Shown piece by piece: positions 33,261-41,649 of a stretch of DNA of 64,000 nucleotides. Source of the stretch: Streptomyces sp. SID9727 (lineage in GTDB: Bacteria; Actinomycetota; Actinomycetes; Streptomycetales; Streptomycetaceae); contig NZ_JAAGNI010000310.1 of the NCBI RefSeq assembly GCF_010550605.1, positions 1 through 64,000 of the forward strand, in the 5' to 3' direction. Within the stretch, counting starts at the first letter, position 1. Every line of letters starts with the position of its first letter. The notes beneath the pieces are model-generated. The model made no database searches and was not told the DNA's origin. It saw nothing but the letters and a program-made list of their open reading frames with translations. Made by a program: the position numbers and the translations under genes.

Positions 33261-34775
33261 TCAGTGCATGCGGGCGTCGGTGTCGAAGAGTGCCAACTCG
33301 TGCGGGTGCAGGAGGTGTTGCACGATGAAGCTGCGCCCCGCGACCTTCCAGAGCCCGCGTCCGCGGTTGAGGTGGGAGATCGCGTCGGCTTCCACGGACG
33401 TGAGTCCCAGCAGGGCTGCGGCAGCGTGGAGCTGGTCGGTCTCCTGGCGGTAGATGATGCGGGTGGAGCAGTCGGCGAGCAGGCCCTCGGCGAGTGCCCG
33501 GCCGCGGGAGCCGGCGTCTCCCGCGGTGAGCAGGTCGCTGAGCCGGTGGATGACCATGAGGTTGGCGATGCCCAGGCCGCGGCTGAGCTTCCACTGGGAC
33601 TGCATGCGCGCGAGGAGGCCGGGGTGGCGCATCAGGCGCCATGCCTCGTCGTAGACGATCCAGCGCCGACCGCCGTTCGGGTCGGAGAGCGCGGATTCCA
33701 TCCACGCGGAGGCGCAGGTCATGGCGAGCACCAGAGCGGTGTCGTCGCCCGATCCGCCCAGGCGTGACAGGTCGATGGTCAGCATGGGCGAGTTGGGGTC
33801 GAAGGCCACGGTGCTGGGGGCGTCGAACATGCCGGCCAGGTCGCCGTGCACCAAGCGGCGCATGGCGTGGGCCAGGTCGCGCGAGGCGTCGCCGAGGCGG
33901 CCGGACATGACGCCGCCGACCCGGTCGAGTTCGTCGGGGTTGTTGAGGGTGGCGGCGATGTCGCCGAGCAACGGTGTGCGTCCGCTCGCGGTGGCGCGGG
34001 CGACGACGGCGTCCAGGGCGACATCGAGGCCGGTGTGCTCCATCGGCAGCAGGTCCCGCCCGAGGACGGTGCGGGCCAGCGAGCCGAGCAGCAGCAGACG
34101 GCGCTTGCGGATTTCGCCAGCCCAGTCGGCTTCGGAGACGCTGTTGGGGCGCGGTGCGGCGTCCAGCGGATTGAGCTTGCCGGGCAGCCCGGGGCCGAGG
34201 GCGATGGAGGTACCGCCCAACGCCTGTGCCACGGGCGTCCACTCGCCCTTCGGATCACACGGGACATAGACGCGGTAGCCGAAAGCGATCGACCGCAGCG
34301 CGAAGCTCTTGGCCAGCGCTGACTTGCCCTGCCCGATCACCCCGGCCAACAGCACGTTCGGGTTGGTGAAGCCTTCGATCTTGCCGTACAGCGCGAACGG
34401 ATCGAAGCAGAAGGACGCTTCGGCGTGCACGTCGCGGCCGATGTAGATGCCCTCGGCGCCCAGCCCGCCCTCGGCGAGGAACGGGTACGCGCCGCTCGCG
34501 GTGGCGGTGGTCATGCGGTGGGCAGGCAGCTTGATCTTGTTGTTGCGGGAGGACGCGGGGCCGGGGCGTCCGGCCGGCGAGAAGAGCGGCGCCGGCATCT
34601 GGTTCTCGGCTGCGCCGGAGCCGCTGGCATGGGCGGCAGCTTCGGTGCGGGCCTTCGCGGCGGCCTCGGCGAGTTGGCGGCGGGCGGCCTTGCGCGAGGC
34701 GCGGTCGGTGCCGTGCGGGGTGAACAGCGGAGAGGCGGAGGCGCGGCGGGCACGACGCGAGGGCCGATGGCTCAT
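33261..34775 (-). CDS. VirB4-type ATPase, C-terminal domain protein
   Basis: A 504-residue cytoplasmic ATPase of the type IV secretion apparatus, starting with ATG at 34775. It has a basic N-terminus, then Walker A LLAGVIGQGKSALAKSF, the VirB4-like SIALGPGLPGKLNPLD, Walker B RRWIVYDEAWRLMRHP and a C-terminal LADCSTRIIYRQETDQL. At about 500 residues it is shorter than full VirB4 (about 800). The missing N-terminal domain seems to be in the protein at 35912. It should energise pilus assembly and DNA transfer. Confidence 0.88.
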   Translation of the reverse strand: MSHRPSRRARRASASPLFTPHGTDRASRKAARRQLAEAAAKARTEAAAHASGSGAAENQMPAPLFSPAGRPGPASSRNNKIKLPAHRMTTATASGAYPFLAEGGLGAEGIYIGRDVHAEASFCFDPFALYGKIEGFTNPNVLLAGVIGQGKSALAKSFALRSIAFGYRVYVPCDPKGEWTPVAQALGGTSIALGPGLPGKLNPLDAAPRPNSVSEADWAGEIRKRRLLLLGSLARTVLGRDLLPMEHTGLDVALDAVVARATASGRTPLLGDIAATLNNPDELDRVGGVMSGRLGDASRDLAHAMRRLVHGDLAGMFDAPSTVAFDPNSPMLTIDLSRLGGSGDDTALVLAMTCASAWMESALSDPNGGRRWIVYDEAWRLMRHPGLLARMQSQWKLSRGLGIANLMVIHRLSDLLTAGDAGSRGRALAEGLLADCSTRIIYRQETDQLHAAAALLGLTSVEADAISHLNRGRGLWKVAGRSFIVQHLLHPHELALFDTDARMH

Positions 34776-34821
34776 GGTGGGGTGGCTTTCACGTGACGGA
34801 GGTCAGGACGCACGGGGCAGA

Positions 34822-35364
34822 TCAGACGCGCGGGGAGGCGCTGAATAGGAGCGGCTTGTGGTAGCCCGCGCCGTCGCCGGACCAGTCCAGCTCGATGTAG
34901 CCGTCCGCGAGGTACTGGTACTGGCCGCTGGCCTTGGTCTTCAGCGTTCCGGTCTCGTAGCTCCCGTTGCCGTTGCCGCTGCTGTGTTCGAGGGCGTGCT
35001 CCAGGTACGTGTAGTTCGCGTACTTCACGACCGGGTCCTTGCCCGCGGTGGACCGCTTGGTCTGCAGGTGGAAGCGCGCCTTGTTGAAGGTGAGGCTGCT
35101 GTGCTGGTTGGCCGCGTACGGGCCGTCCCAGGTGACCTTGGCCGTGGTGTAGATGTAGCCGCCGCTCCGCTTGGCGCAGAGCTGGACGTCGAAGTCCCAG
35201 TTGTCGGAATCGGGGCCGGTGTACGACGGGTCGTCGACGGTGTAGCTGCTGGTCTTGCAGTGGTAGCTGGCGGCGGAGGCCGGCGCGGCAGTGGCCAGGG
35301 CGGCGGTACCGGCGAGCGTGGCGACGAGGACGGCGGTGGAGGTGGAGCGCTTGAGCTTGCGCAT
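34822..35364 (-). CDS. Secreted hypothetical protein
   Basis: A 180-residue protein starting with ATG at 35364 after GAAAGG. A Sec signal peptide (KLKRSTSTAVLVATLAGTAA, then APASAA) is clear, so the mature protein is about 150 residues. It is Tyr/Ser/Thr-rich and probably beta-stranded (SDNWDFDVQLCAKRSGGYIY; YQYLADGYIELDWSGDGAGY). Two Cys could form a disulfide. It lies inside the transfer cluster, so it may be a cell-surface component of the mating channel (inference). Confidence 0.75.
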   Translation of the reverse strand: MRKLKRSTSTAVLVATLAGTAALATAAPASAASYHCKTSSYTVDDPSYTGPDSDNWDFDVQLCAKRSGGYIYTTAKVTWDGPYAANQHSSLTFNKARFHLQTKRSTAGKDPVVKYANYTYLEHALEHSSGNGNGSYETGTLKTKASGQYQYLADGYIELDWSGDGAGYHKPLLFSASPRV

Positions 35365-35385
35365 GCAGGGCCTTTCGGTGATGGG

Positions 35386-35850
35386 TTACTGGGCGCAGGT
35401 CGTGGTGCGACCGGGTGCGGGGGCGCTGAGATCGGCCGGGGTGGTCTTGCGGCGCACGACGTGGCTGGCGGCGAGGTGGCGTTGGCAGATGGTCAGGACG
35501 GGCGGCCCCTCGGGGAGGCGCTCGGGGTGGCATTCGGTGCCGGGCTCGTTCGCCACGGGCAGGAGGTGGAAGGCGTCGTGAACGGCGGCGGTGGCTTGCC
35601 ACAGGCGGGTGTGAGCGGTGGCGAGCTGTCGCCCGGCAGCGGGGTGCGGGGGCCGGGTGGTCTCGGTGAGCTGGTCGAGCAGCTGGTGCAGCGAGGTCAG
35701 GTGGGAGTGCAGCACGTCGAGGTGCGCGCGGTCGGCGGCCGTGGCCGAGTGATCTGGGCGCGGGGTGAGGGTTCGGGAGTGGTGGCGGATGCCGGCGCTG
35801 GCGGCCCGCAGGTACGGGTACGCGTCTCCGACGGGAATGGCAGAGGTCAA
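35386..35850 (-). CDS. Hypothetical protein in the transfer cluster
   Basis: A 154-residue protein starting with TTG at 35850, eleven bases after AAGGAA. Helical in the middle (HLTSLHQLLDQLTETTRPPH and LATAHTRLWQATAAVHDAFH), with a CAQ end. It has no signal peptide. It lies between the split VirB4 halves. No family recognised. Confidence 0.62.
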   Translation of the reverse strand: MTSAIPVGDAYPYLRAASAGIRHHSRTLTPRPDHSATAADRAHLDVLHSHLTSLHQLLDQLTETTRPPHPAAGRQLATAHTRLWQATAAVHDAFHLLPVANEPGTECHPERLPEGPPVLTICQRHLAASHVVRRKTTPADLSAPAPGRTTTCAQ

Positions 35851-35911
35851 AGGGGGAATGGTTCCTTCCTGCCGAGCGGCAGGACGTCGGCGGTCGGCCG
35901 GAGTGCGGGGT

Positions 35912-37384
35912 TTACAGGGCCGTGCGGGCGAGGGGCAGGGCGCCGAGCGTGAACGCGTCGGGCTGCTGGAAGTTGAGCCTGCGCAGGTCGACCTGGGCGG
36001 TGACCGCGGCGGTCTCGATCTGCGCGCAGGCGGCATCGAGGAGCGCGTCCGTCTCGGCGGACACGGTGAGCAGTCCGGTCAGGGCGACGTCGGCGTGCCC
36101 GGCGATCAGCTGACGCTCGCGGGTTTTGACGTCCGCGTACTCGACACTGTCGGCTTCGGAGTCGACCTGTCCGCGCCGCGACCTTTCGTTGGCGTCGGCG
36201 ATGATCGCAGCCTTCTTGCGCTGCACATCGCGCATCGCGGACTCGAGCCCCTGCGGCACGTATATAAGGGAGAGGGTGCGCCGGACCCCTGCGGTGAACA
36301 TGAGCCCGTGCAGGAAGCCGGGGCTCGTCTCGGTGCGCGGCCAGTCCTCGACCCAGTAGGTGGCGTGCCGGGCGGAGTCCGTGGCGAGCCGGTCATACTC
36401 CTCGACCTGCACCACCGGGCCGGCCGCAGCGGGGTCCGCCTCGGCCCGCCCGGACTCCGACCACTGCTGCAGCGCGGAGAGCGCCTTGGGGTCGTAGGCG
36501 GTACGGATGACGGCGGCGATCTCGCGCGCCGAGAGCCATCCGGTCACCATCAGTCCGGCACTGCGCGCGGCCTGCGCGATCGAGGATGTCGTCTGCTCCA
36601 TCACGGTGAAGGCGCCAGGCAGCCCGCCACCGGCCTGGCTGATCAGGCGCTTGGCGGCCTTCAGGTCGAGGGAGATCGCGAGGTACGCCTCGTGCGGGGC
36701 GGCGGCCGGTCCGGCGGAGGCGACCAGTTCGCTGTAGACCTGCCCGGCGACCGGGGTCTCGGGATGGCCCTGCTGGCTCCAGTGCCGGGCGAGGGTGTCG
36801 CCGCTGTCGGGGACGGTGCGCTCCAGGACCTGCACAGTGGCCACGTGTCCGGTACGGGCGATGCCGGCCAGGGCCCGCCCCCATCCGCCGACGTTGTGGT
36901 TCTGTGTGGCGGGGTCCAGCAGGGCGAAGGCGCGGCTGGAGACGCGGGCGATGGCCGTCAAGGTCTGCTGGTGCGGATCGTGGACGGCGGCGGCGCCGTT
37001 GGCGGAGTCGCCGGGGGTGACGACCCGCAGCGAGGCGGCGGTGCCGGGCAGGTGCAGGACGCCGTCCTGGCGGGGGCGGGTGACGGGTCGGGCGAGCCAC
37101 AGGGTCTGTCCGGTGCGGCGCCGCCGTGTGAAGCGCAGGACGATCGGCGCCCAGTCGATCAGCGAGCGGCCGTGCCGGCGGATGGCGACAAGGGCGGCGA
37201 CGACGGCCCACAGCGGGGTCAGGGCGATGGCGCCGAGCAGCCCGGTGGACACCACCGTGCCCAGCAGGAGCGCCAACGCGCAGGACACGAGTACGAGTTG
37301 CGGCAGCGAAAGGCCGAGCAGGATGCCGCGCCGGGAGCGGTGGGGGAATTTGACGGTGAGCGGTTGGACGGTGAGATCAGACAA
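35912..37384 (-). CDS. SCO6880-type T4SS protein (VirB3/PrgI plus VirB4 N-terminal domain)
   Basis: A 490-residue protein starting with TTG at 37384, seven bases after GGAA. Two membrane segments near the N-terminus (LVLVSCALALLLGTVV; TPLWAVVAALVAIRR) form a VirB3/PrgI-like part. The rest has the layout of the VirB4 N-terminal (CagE/TrbE/VirB) domain: YLAISLDLKAAKRLIS, TGWLSAREIAAVIRTAYDPK, YWVEDWPRTETSPGFLHGLM and GLLTVSAETDALLDAACAQI. With the ATPase at 33261 it would make one split VirB3-VirB4. The match to SCO6880 of S. coelicolor is from memory. Confidence 0.82.
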   Translation of the reverse strand: MSDLTVQPLTVKFPHRSRRGILLGLSLPQLVLVSCALALLLGTVVSTGLLGAIALTPLWAVVAALVAIRRHGRSLIDWAPIVLRFTRRRRTGQTLWLARPVTRPRQDGVLHLPGTAASLRVVTPGDSANGAAAVHDPHQQTLTAIARVSSRAFALLDPATQNHNVGGWGRALAGIARTGHVATVQVLERTVPDSGDTLARHWSQQGHPETPVAGQVYSELVASAGPAAAPHEAYLAISLDLKAAKRLISQAGGGLPGAFTVMEQTTSSIAQAARSAGLMVTGWLSAREIAAVIRTAYDPKALSALQQWSESGRAEADPAAAGPVVQVEEYDRLATDSARHATYWVEDWPRTETSPGFLHGLMFTAGVRRTLSLIYVPQGLESAMRDVQRKKAAIIADANERSRRGQVDSEADSVEYADVKTRERQLIAGHADVALTGLLTVSAETDALLDAACAQIETAAVTAQVDLRRLNFQQPDAFTLGALPLARTAL

Positions 37385-37470
37385 GGGCCGTTCCGAGGGT
37401 GCGCGGGCGGTGGCCGGGGCGGCACGCGGCGAAGTGACGCGGCGCGTGCCACCCCGGAGTCGGGCAGGGG

Positions 37471-38823
37471 CTACAGGCCGGTGGGCGGGGGCGGCGGAGC
37501 GCCGGTCCCGCTGGTGTCGGCCGAGTTCGGTGCCGGCGGGGCGCCCTGCGGCGGGGGCGTGGAGGCGCCGGCGCCGGGCTGTGACAGGAAGCCGCTGCCA
37601 CCGGTGGGCGCTGATGCGGAACCGTCGCCGCCCCCGGGTGCGCCGCCGACCTGGCCGCTGGTGTCGTCGCTGGGACTGGTCGGGGGTGGCTGGACGGCCT
37701 TCTCCAGACCGTTCTTGAGGCCGTCGCCTCCGGAACCCGGGGAGCTTTGGCTCTCCTGCCCACCGCTTCCCCCGGTGGGGTTGGCGGCGATGTCGCCGGG
37801 GAATCCGCCGCCGGCGGCCTCCGGTCCTGCGGCGCCCGCTCCGGCTGCTGCTCCGCCGGTTCCTGCGGTGGCAGCTGCGGCGGCGGCCTTGCGGCCCGCC
37901 TTCTCGGCGTGCTGCCGGGCGAGCTGAGCACCTGCGCCACCGGCGCGGTGGATCGATTCTCCGTCCGTGCCCTCGGCCGCCCAGTGGACAAATTTGAAGG
38001 TGGCGTACGGGCAGAGCAGCACCAGAACCATGACCACGATGCCTGCCATGACGTCGGCGAGGGCGCCCAGGCCGTCCTTGGCCTCGGTCTTGCCCATGGC
38101 GGCGATACCGAGGACGAAGATCACGGTCATCAGGAGCTTGCTGACGACGAGGGTGGCGGTGGCTTCGATCCAGCCGCGCCGCCAGCGGCGGGCGACCTCC
38201 CAGCCTCCGCCGGCCCCGGCGAAGATCGCGAGCGTGACCATGACGAGGATGCCGACCTTGCGGACCATCATCACGCACCAGTACATGAACGCGCCGATTG
38301 CGGCGCCGAGCCCGGCGAACACGGCGACGAGCCAGCCCAGACCGGCCAGTGAGGGGATCTGGGAGACCTTCACGATGCGGCGCACGGCTGTTTCGATGGA
38401 CAGGTGTGATGCTTTGAACAGACCGGCCGACAACGCGTCGACCACCTCGATGGCGACGGTGGTCAGGGCGATGGCGGCGAACGCGAAGATCACGCCGCTG
38501 GCGGTGCCGGTGAACGCCTGGCTGAGAGCCTGCCCGTCACGTTTGACGGCGGCCCGGATGAGCTGCGCACAGAATGTGCCGACGAGGATGACCAGGCCGA
38601 TCGGCAGCAGCATCTCGTAGTTGTCGCGGAACCATCCGGCATTCAGGTCGACTTTGGTGGTGGCGTCGACTGCCTTGGCGGCCAGGTCGGCTGCGGCGGC
38701 GGCGAGTTCGCCGGCGCTCTTGGCCATCCAGTCGCCGATGGCCTTGCCGGGGTCGGAGGCGAAGTCGACGGCCTCGCCGACGGCGCAGAGTTTGTCCGCT
38801 ACGGGAAAGTCGCAGAAACCCAA
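37471..38823 (-). CDS. VirB6/TrbL-like polytopic membrane protein
   Basis: A 450-residue protein starting with TTG at 38823. After a soluble N-terminus come about six hydrophobic segments (MLLPIGLVILVGTFCAQLI; AGLGAAIGAFMYWCVMMVR; GILVMVTLAIFAGAGGGWEV; LLMTVIFVLGIAAMG; ADVMAGIVVMVLVLLCPYAT). The C-terminal 150 residues are a low-complexity Gly/Pro/Ala/Ser tail. This layout and the position in the cluster fit VirB6/TrbL, the inner-membrane channel subunit. The disordered tail is common in actinobacterial versions. Confidence 0.85.
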   Translation of the reverse strand: MGFCDFPVADKLCAVGEAVDFASDPGKAIGDWMAKSAGELAAAAADLAAKAVDATTKVDLNAGWFRDNYEMLLPIGLVILVGTFCAQLIRAAVKRDGQALSQAFTGTASGVIFAFAAIALTTVAIEVVDALSAGLFKASHLSIETAVRRIVKVSQIPSLAGLGWLVAVFAGLGAAIGAFMYWCVMMVRKVGILVMVTLAIFAGAGGGWEVARRWRRGWIEATATLVVSKLLMTVIFVLGIAAMGKTEAKDGLGALADVMAGIVVMVLVLLCPYATFKFVHWAAEGTDGESIHRAGGAGAQLARQHAEKAGRKAAAAAATAGTGGAAAGAGAAGPEAAGGGFPGDIAANPTGGSGGQESQSSPGSGGDGLKNGLEKAVQPPPTSPSDDTSGQVGGAPGGGDGSASAPTGGSGFLSQPGAGASTPPPQGAPPAPNSADTSGTGAPPPPPTGL

Positions 38824-38858
38824 GGGGAGTTGACCTCCTTATCGGTCGGTGAGGTGGG

Positions 38859-39539
38859 TCACTGCGTGACGCTGGGAGCGATGGCGGCCAGGGTGCAGTC
38901 GTGGTTGGGTCGGCACTGCACGGCGAGGGTCACGGCGCGGTCCTCGGCTCCGCCGCCGCCCTTCTTCCACTCGATCTGCTGCTTGCCGTTGACGGTGACG
39001 ACGTAGATGTACGCCTCGGTGATCGCGGACGGGTCCTCGGCGAGGGCTTGCTTGAACGCGCCGGGGTAGTGGCCTTCGGTGACCGTGGCGCTGGCGTGCT
39101 GGTCCTGGTCGGTCATGCGCGACCACAGCAGCGGGTCGGGGACCTGGCCGGATACGGAGGCCCAGTCGGTGTACTTGGTTTCCTTGGTCATCCACGCGCG
39201 CATGCCGGCGAGCTGCTGGTCGCGGCTGGTGTCGCGGGTGTCGTAGGACCAGAGCATCGCGGCTGCGGCCTTGGCGAAGGCGACGGGTTCGGCGATCTGC
39301 GGAGGTTTGGGAACCGACCCCGACCCGGCCGCGGGCTTCGGTGCGGCCTCGGAGGGTGAAGAGCTGCTGTTCTGTGAAGGTGGGTCGGCGCTCTGGTGGT
39401 CTTCGCCGCGGCCGGTGAACCAGGCGGCGGTCGCGGCGAGAGCGAGGAGCGCGGTGATGACCAGGGCGACGATCGCGACGCGCTTGTTGGCCGACCAGGT
39501 CACGCCGTACTCGGACAGGGAGGGGAATCGTTTCGGCAT
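38859..39539 (-). CDS. VirB8-like conjugation protein
   Basis: A 226-residue bitopic protein starting with ATG at 39539, overlapping the pilin-like gene stop by one base. A single transmembrane helix (VAIVALVITALLALAATAAW) precedes a Ser/Pro linker and an extracytoplasmic domain (AAAMLWSYDTRDTSRDQQLA; YIYVVTVNGKQQIEWKK) of the size and topology of VirB8/TcpC proteins. Such proteins scaffold the channel. The assignment rests on topology and context. Confidence 0.72.
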   Translation of the reverse strand: MPKRFPSLSEYGVTWSANKRVAIVALVITALLALAATAAWFTGRGEDHQSADPPSQNSSSSPSEAAPKPAAGSGSVPKPPQIAEPVAFAKAAAAMLWSYDTRDTSRDQQLAGMRAWMTKETKYTDWASVSGQVPDPLLWSRMTDQDQHASATVTEGHYPGAFKQALAEDPSAITEAYIYVVTVNGKQQIEWKKGGGGAEDRAVTLAVQCRPNHDCTLAAIAPSVTQ

Positions 39540-39856
39540 CAGTGGACCTGCGACCCCAGGCCGGAGAAGAACGCCACGATGCCGTTGGCGGCGCCGAGGC
39601 CGAGCGCGGCGCCGGCCGCGACGACCGCGCCCTTCTTTCCGTTGGCCTCGGCCTGGTGGCCACCGGTGTGGTGACCCCAGGCCCACACGCCGAGGGACAC
39701 GGCGAGGGCGCCGACGACGGCGATGATCCCGAACATGTTGATGCTGTTGACGACGTTCCTCAGCACGGACAGGCCGGGGAGGCCGCCGCCCTTGGGGGAG
39801 ATGCCTGGGTCGTAGGCGAGGAGGACGGCGGCGCGATCTGCGAGAGGTATGGGCAT
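39539..39856 (-). CDS. VirB2-like small membrane protein (DUF6112-type)
   Basis: A 105-residue protein with ATG at 39856. It has two hydrophobic segments (INMFGIIAVVGALAVSLGVW and GAVVAAGAALGLGAANGIVA) separated by a short polar, His/Lys-containing loop, as in VirB2 pilins and the actinobacterial DUF6112 proteins that replace them. No cleavable signal peptide is obvious. Its stop overlaps the start of the VirB8-like gene. The ribosome site is unusually far (GGAG 13 bases from ATG). Confidence 0.75.
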   Translation of the reverse strand: MPIPLADRAAVLLAYDPGISPKGGGLPGLSVLRNVVNSINMFGIIAVVGALAVSLGVWAWGHHTGGHQAEANGKKGAVVAAGAALGLGAANGIVAFFSGLGSQVH

Positions 39857-39993
39857 AGGTGTGGCGGGGCTCCTTGCGTGCGCGGGCCGTGCAGGGGCCG
39901 GCGAAAAGGGAAAGAGAGAGGGGAGGGGGCGCTCGCGACGCGAGAAGGGAGGCGTCGGGCGCGGCCGGGGAGGAGTCCGGGAGGCGCGCAGCG
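39857..39993. other. Purine-rich intergenic tract inside the transfer operon
   Basis: 137 bases between the NlpC/P60 and pilin-like genes. The plus strand is strikingly purine-rich (runs such as GAAAAGGGAAAGAGAGAGG near 39902-39921), so the transcript from the minus strand is pyrimidine-rich. I see no gene or clear hairpin. Confidence 0.5.
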
Positions 39994-41124
39994 TCAGAGG
40001 ACGCGGCGGACGGCCAGAATGTCCCAGTCCTTGATCGGCGTGATCCGGACCGGTTTCGATGTGCGCGGCGCCTCGATGACGAGGCCCTCGCCCATGTACA
40101 TGCCGACGTGTTCGGGCCGGGCCGCGGTGCCGCGGCTGAAGATCAGGTCACCGGGCTTGAGGTTCTTCGCCGAGACGGCCTTGCCCTCGCCCACCTGCGT
40201 GTACGTGGTGCGGGTGAGTTTGACGTCGGCGTGCGCGTACGCCTGCTGCATGAGCGAGCTGCAGTCGCAGCGGCCCATCGGGTCGGGGCCGTGGGAGTCG
40301 GTGCACGAGCCGCCCCACTGGTACTGGGTGCCGAGCTGGTGCATGGCCCACTCGATGGCCTTGCGGGCCTTAGGGTCGGCATCCTTGGGGATCTTGTAGC
40401 CCTTCGGGACGCTGCCCTCGGGGATCCGCCCGAAGGACGTGCCGTCCTTGTCGGGTGCGCACCCTCCGGTAGTGGCCTCGGTGTCCTTGTCCTTGGTCGA
40501 GTCCTTGGCGGGTTCGTCCTTGTCGGCGTTCGGGAACGTCTTGGCGATGGCGGTCTGCAGCGCGGTGGCGAGGTCCTCCCACTGCGCGTAGGCGTCGGGG
40601 TAGCCGGACTTCTGGACGGCCTGTGCGGCTTGGGTGACCTTCATCTGCTGCCAGCCGTCGACCTTCAGCAGGCGCTTGTAGAACTGCTCGCTCGCATAGA
40701 CGGGATCGCGGATCTGCTGCGCGGTTCCCCACCCCTGGCTGGGGCGCTGCTGGAACAAGCCCAGGGAGTCGCGGTCGCCCGAGTTGAGGTTGCGCAGCCG
40801 TGACTCCTGCATCGCGGTGGCAATCGCGATGACCTGGCCCTTCTTGGGTACGTCCAGGCTGATGCCGGTGGCCACGATGGTCTGCGCGTTGGGGATCTGC
40901 TCGGCCGGAAGGTCCAGGCCCTGGATGTGGACGTCCTTGCCGTCAGCGCCGTCGAGGAGCTTGGTGACCTCCTTGGTCACTTCGCCGGTGTCGATGTCGG
41001 TCAGGCATCCGCTGAAGGAGGCGGTGGTGGAGGCTTCGCTGGAGGACGCCATCATCATGGCGGTGCCGGCGAGCAGGAGCGGGGAGAGGACGACGACGCC
41101 GATGCCGGCGGCTATGCCCTTCAA
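39994..41124 (-). CDS. NlpC/P60 cell-wall hydrolase with lytic-transglycosylase-like domain (VirB1-like)
   Basis: A 376-residue protein starting with TTG at 41124 (TTGA overlap with the upstream small gene). The N-terminus is a membrane or signal segment (AAGIGVVVLSPLLLAGTAMM). Residues about 90-180 resemble a lytic transglycosylase (IAIATAMQESRLRNLNSGDR, SLGLFQQRPSQGWGT). The C-terminal NlpC/P60 domain has MGRCDCSSLMQQAYA with the catalytic Cys and RPEHVGMYMGEGLVIEAP with the catalytic His. It would open the peptidoglycan for the mating channel. Confidence 0.9.
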   Translation of the reverse strand: MKGIAAGIGVVVLSPLLLAGTAMMMASSSEASTTASFSGCLTDIDTGEVTKEVTKLLDGADGKDVHIQGLDLPAEQIPNAQTIVATGISLDVPKKGQVIAIATAMQESRLRNLNSGDRDSLGLFQQRPSQGWGTAQQIRDPVYASEQFYKRLLKVDGWQQMKVTQAAQAVQKSGYPDAYAQWEDLATALQTAIAKTFPNADKDEPAKDSTKDKDTEATTGGCAPDKDGTSFGRIPEGSVPKGYKIPKDADPKARKAIEWAMHQLGTQYQWGGSCTDSHGPDPMGRCDCSSLMQQAYAHADVKLTRTTYTQVGEGKAVSAKNLKPGDLIFSRGTAARPEHVGMYMGEGLVIEAPRTSKPVRITPIKDWDILAVRRVL

Positions 41125-41414
41125 TCCGGTCCGCCTCCCGGAAGGCGGTCACGGGCCGGCGGACGGATCGCGGGCAGGGGAGGGTAGAGCGATGTCACAG
41201 CGTGGTCCTTGGTGAAGTCCCGGCGGCGCGTGCGTCGTTGAGGAAAGGGCGCGACGTCCGGGTGGTGGGTAATTCGGGTGGAGCCGGTGCTGGTGCGAGT
41301 TGCCGCTCGCACCAGCACGGGGCGTCGGGTCAGGTGTGCCAGGGCATGGGGGAATACCTCCACGAACACAGGGGCTGGGATGTGCCATCGGCGGTGTCCG
41401 CCGGGCAGTTCCAA
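41121..41414 (-). CDS. Possible small leader gene of the transfer operon
   Basis: A 97-residue frame from TTG 41414 (LELPGGHRRWHIPAPVFVEV; FPHALAHLTRRPVLVRAAT) whose TGA overlaps the TTG of the NlpC/P60 gene by four bases, the overlap style seen throughout this element. Third-position GC is moderate. A perfect 13-base inverted repeat lies inside it. The GGAACT before the next codons is not a convincing ribosome site. It may be real and translationally coupled, but evidence is limited. Confidence 0.42.
   Translation of the reverse strand: MELPGGHRRWHIPAPVFVEVFPHALAHLTRRPVLVRAATRTSTGSTRITHHPDVAPFPQRRTRRRDFTKDHAVTSLYPPLPAIRPPARDRLPGGGPD
41287..41318. repeat. Perfect 13-base inverted repeat
   Basis: GTGCTGGTGCGAG (41287-41299) and CTCGCACCAGCAC (41306-41318) flank a six-base loop TTGCCG. 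No T-run follows on either strand, so it is not a classical terminator. It lies between the divergent promoters and the NlpC/P60 gene and could be an operator or an RNA hairpin in the transfer mRNA. Confidence 0.7.
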
Positions 41415-41649
41415 AACAGTAAGGGCGGATCCCCGGTTGCCGAAATCGTTCGTGATCAAGGCTCTATTTCGGGGTTTTCGGCGGCGATAGGGCTCAACCG
41501 GGGATCGTGCCCTACAGTTTTGGCTCCTCCCCTCGCCCCCTCACGTCGCAGACCGCGGAGCCGTCCGCCCGCATTCGGTCCTGTGGGGTCGTCCAAGCGA
41601 GCTGGAGCGTCTCTCCCTCATCTCACCTGACCCGAATTGGGGTATCTCT
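41415..41649. promoter_or_regulatory. Divergent control region with two half-palindromes
   Basis: 235 bases between the leftward transfer operon and the rightward methyltransferase. Facing right, GGATCCCCGGTTGCCGAAATCG (41427-41448) is an imperfect copy of the element's palindrome, preceded by AACAGTAAG where the other copies have a -10-like box. Facing left, GATCCCCGGTTGAG (read on the minus strand, 41494-41507) follows CTGTAGGGCAC, which matches CTGTATACCCGAC before copy 1. Together they suggest back-to-back regulated promoters. The stretch also contains a T/C-rich leader before the TTG at 41650. Confidence 0.6.

Noticed and set aside
35765-37927. 720-codon open frame on the plus strand
   Set aside because: Antisense to the SCO6880-type and VirB6-like genes, low complexity, no ribosome site.
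41202-41630. Plus-strand frame in the divergent control region
   Set aside because: It runs across the palindromic motifs and the promoter region, has no ribosome site and ends before the methyltransferase; the sequence is better explained as regulatory.
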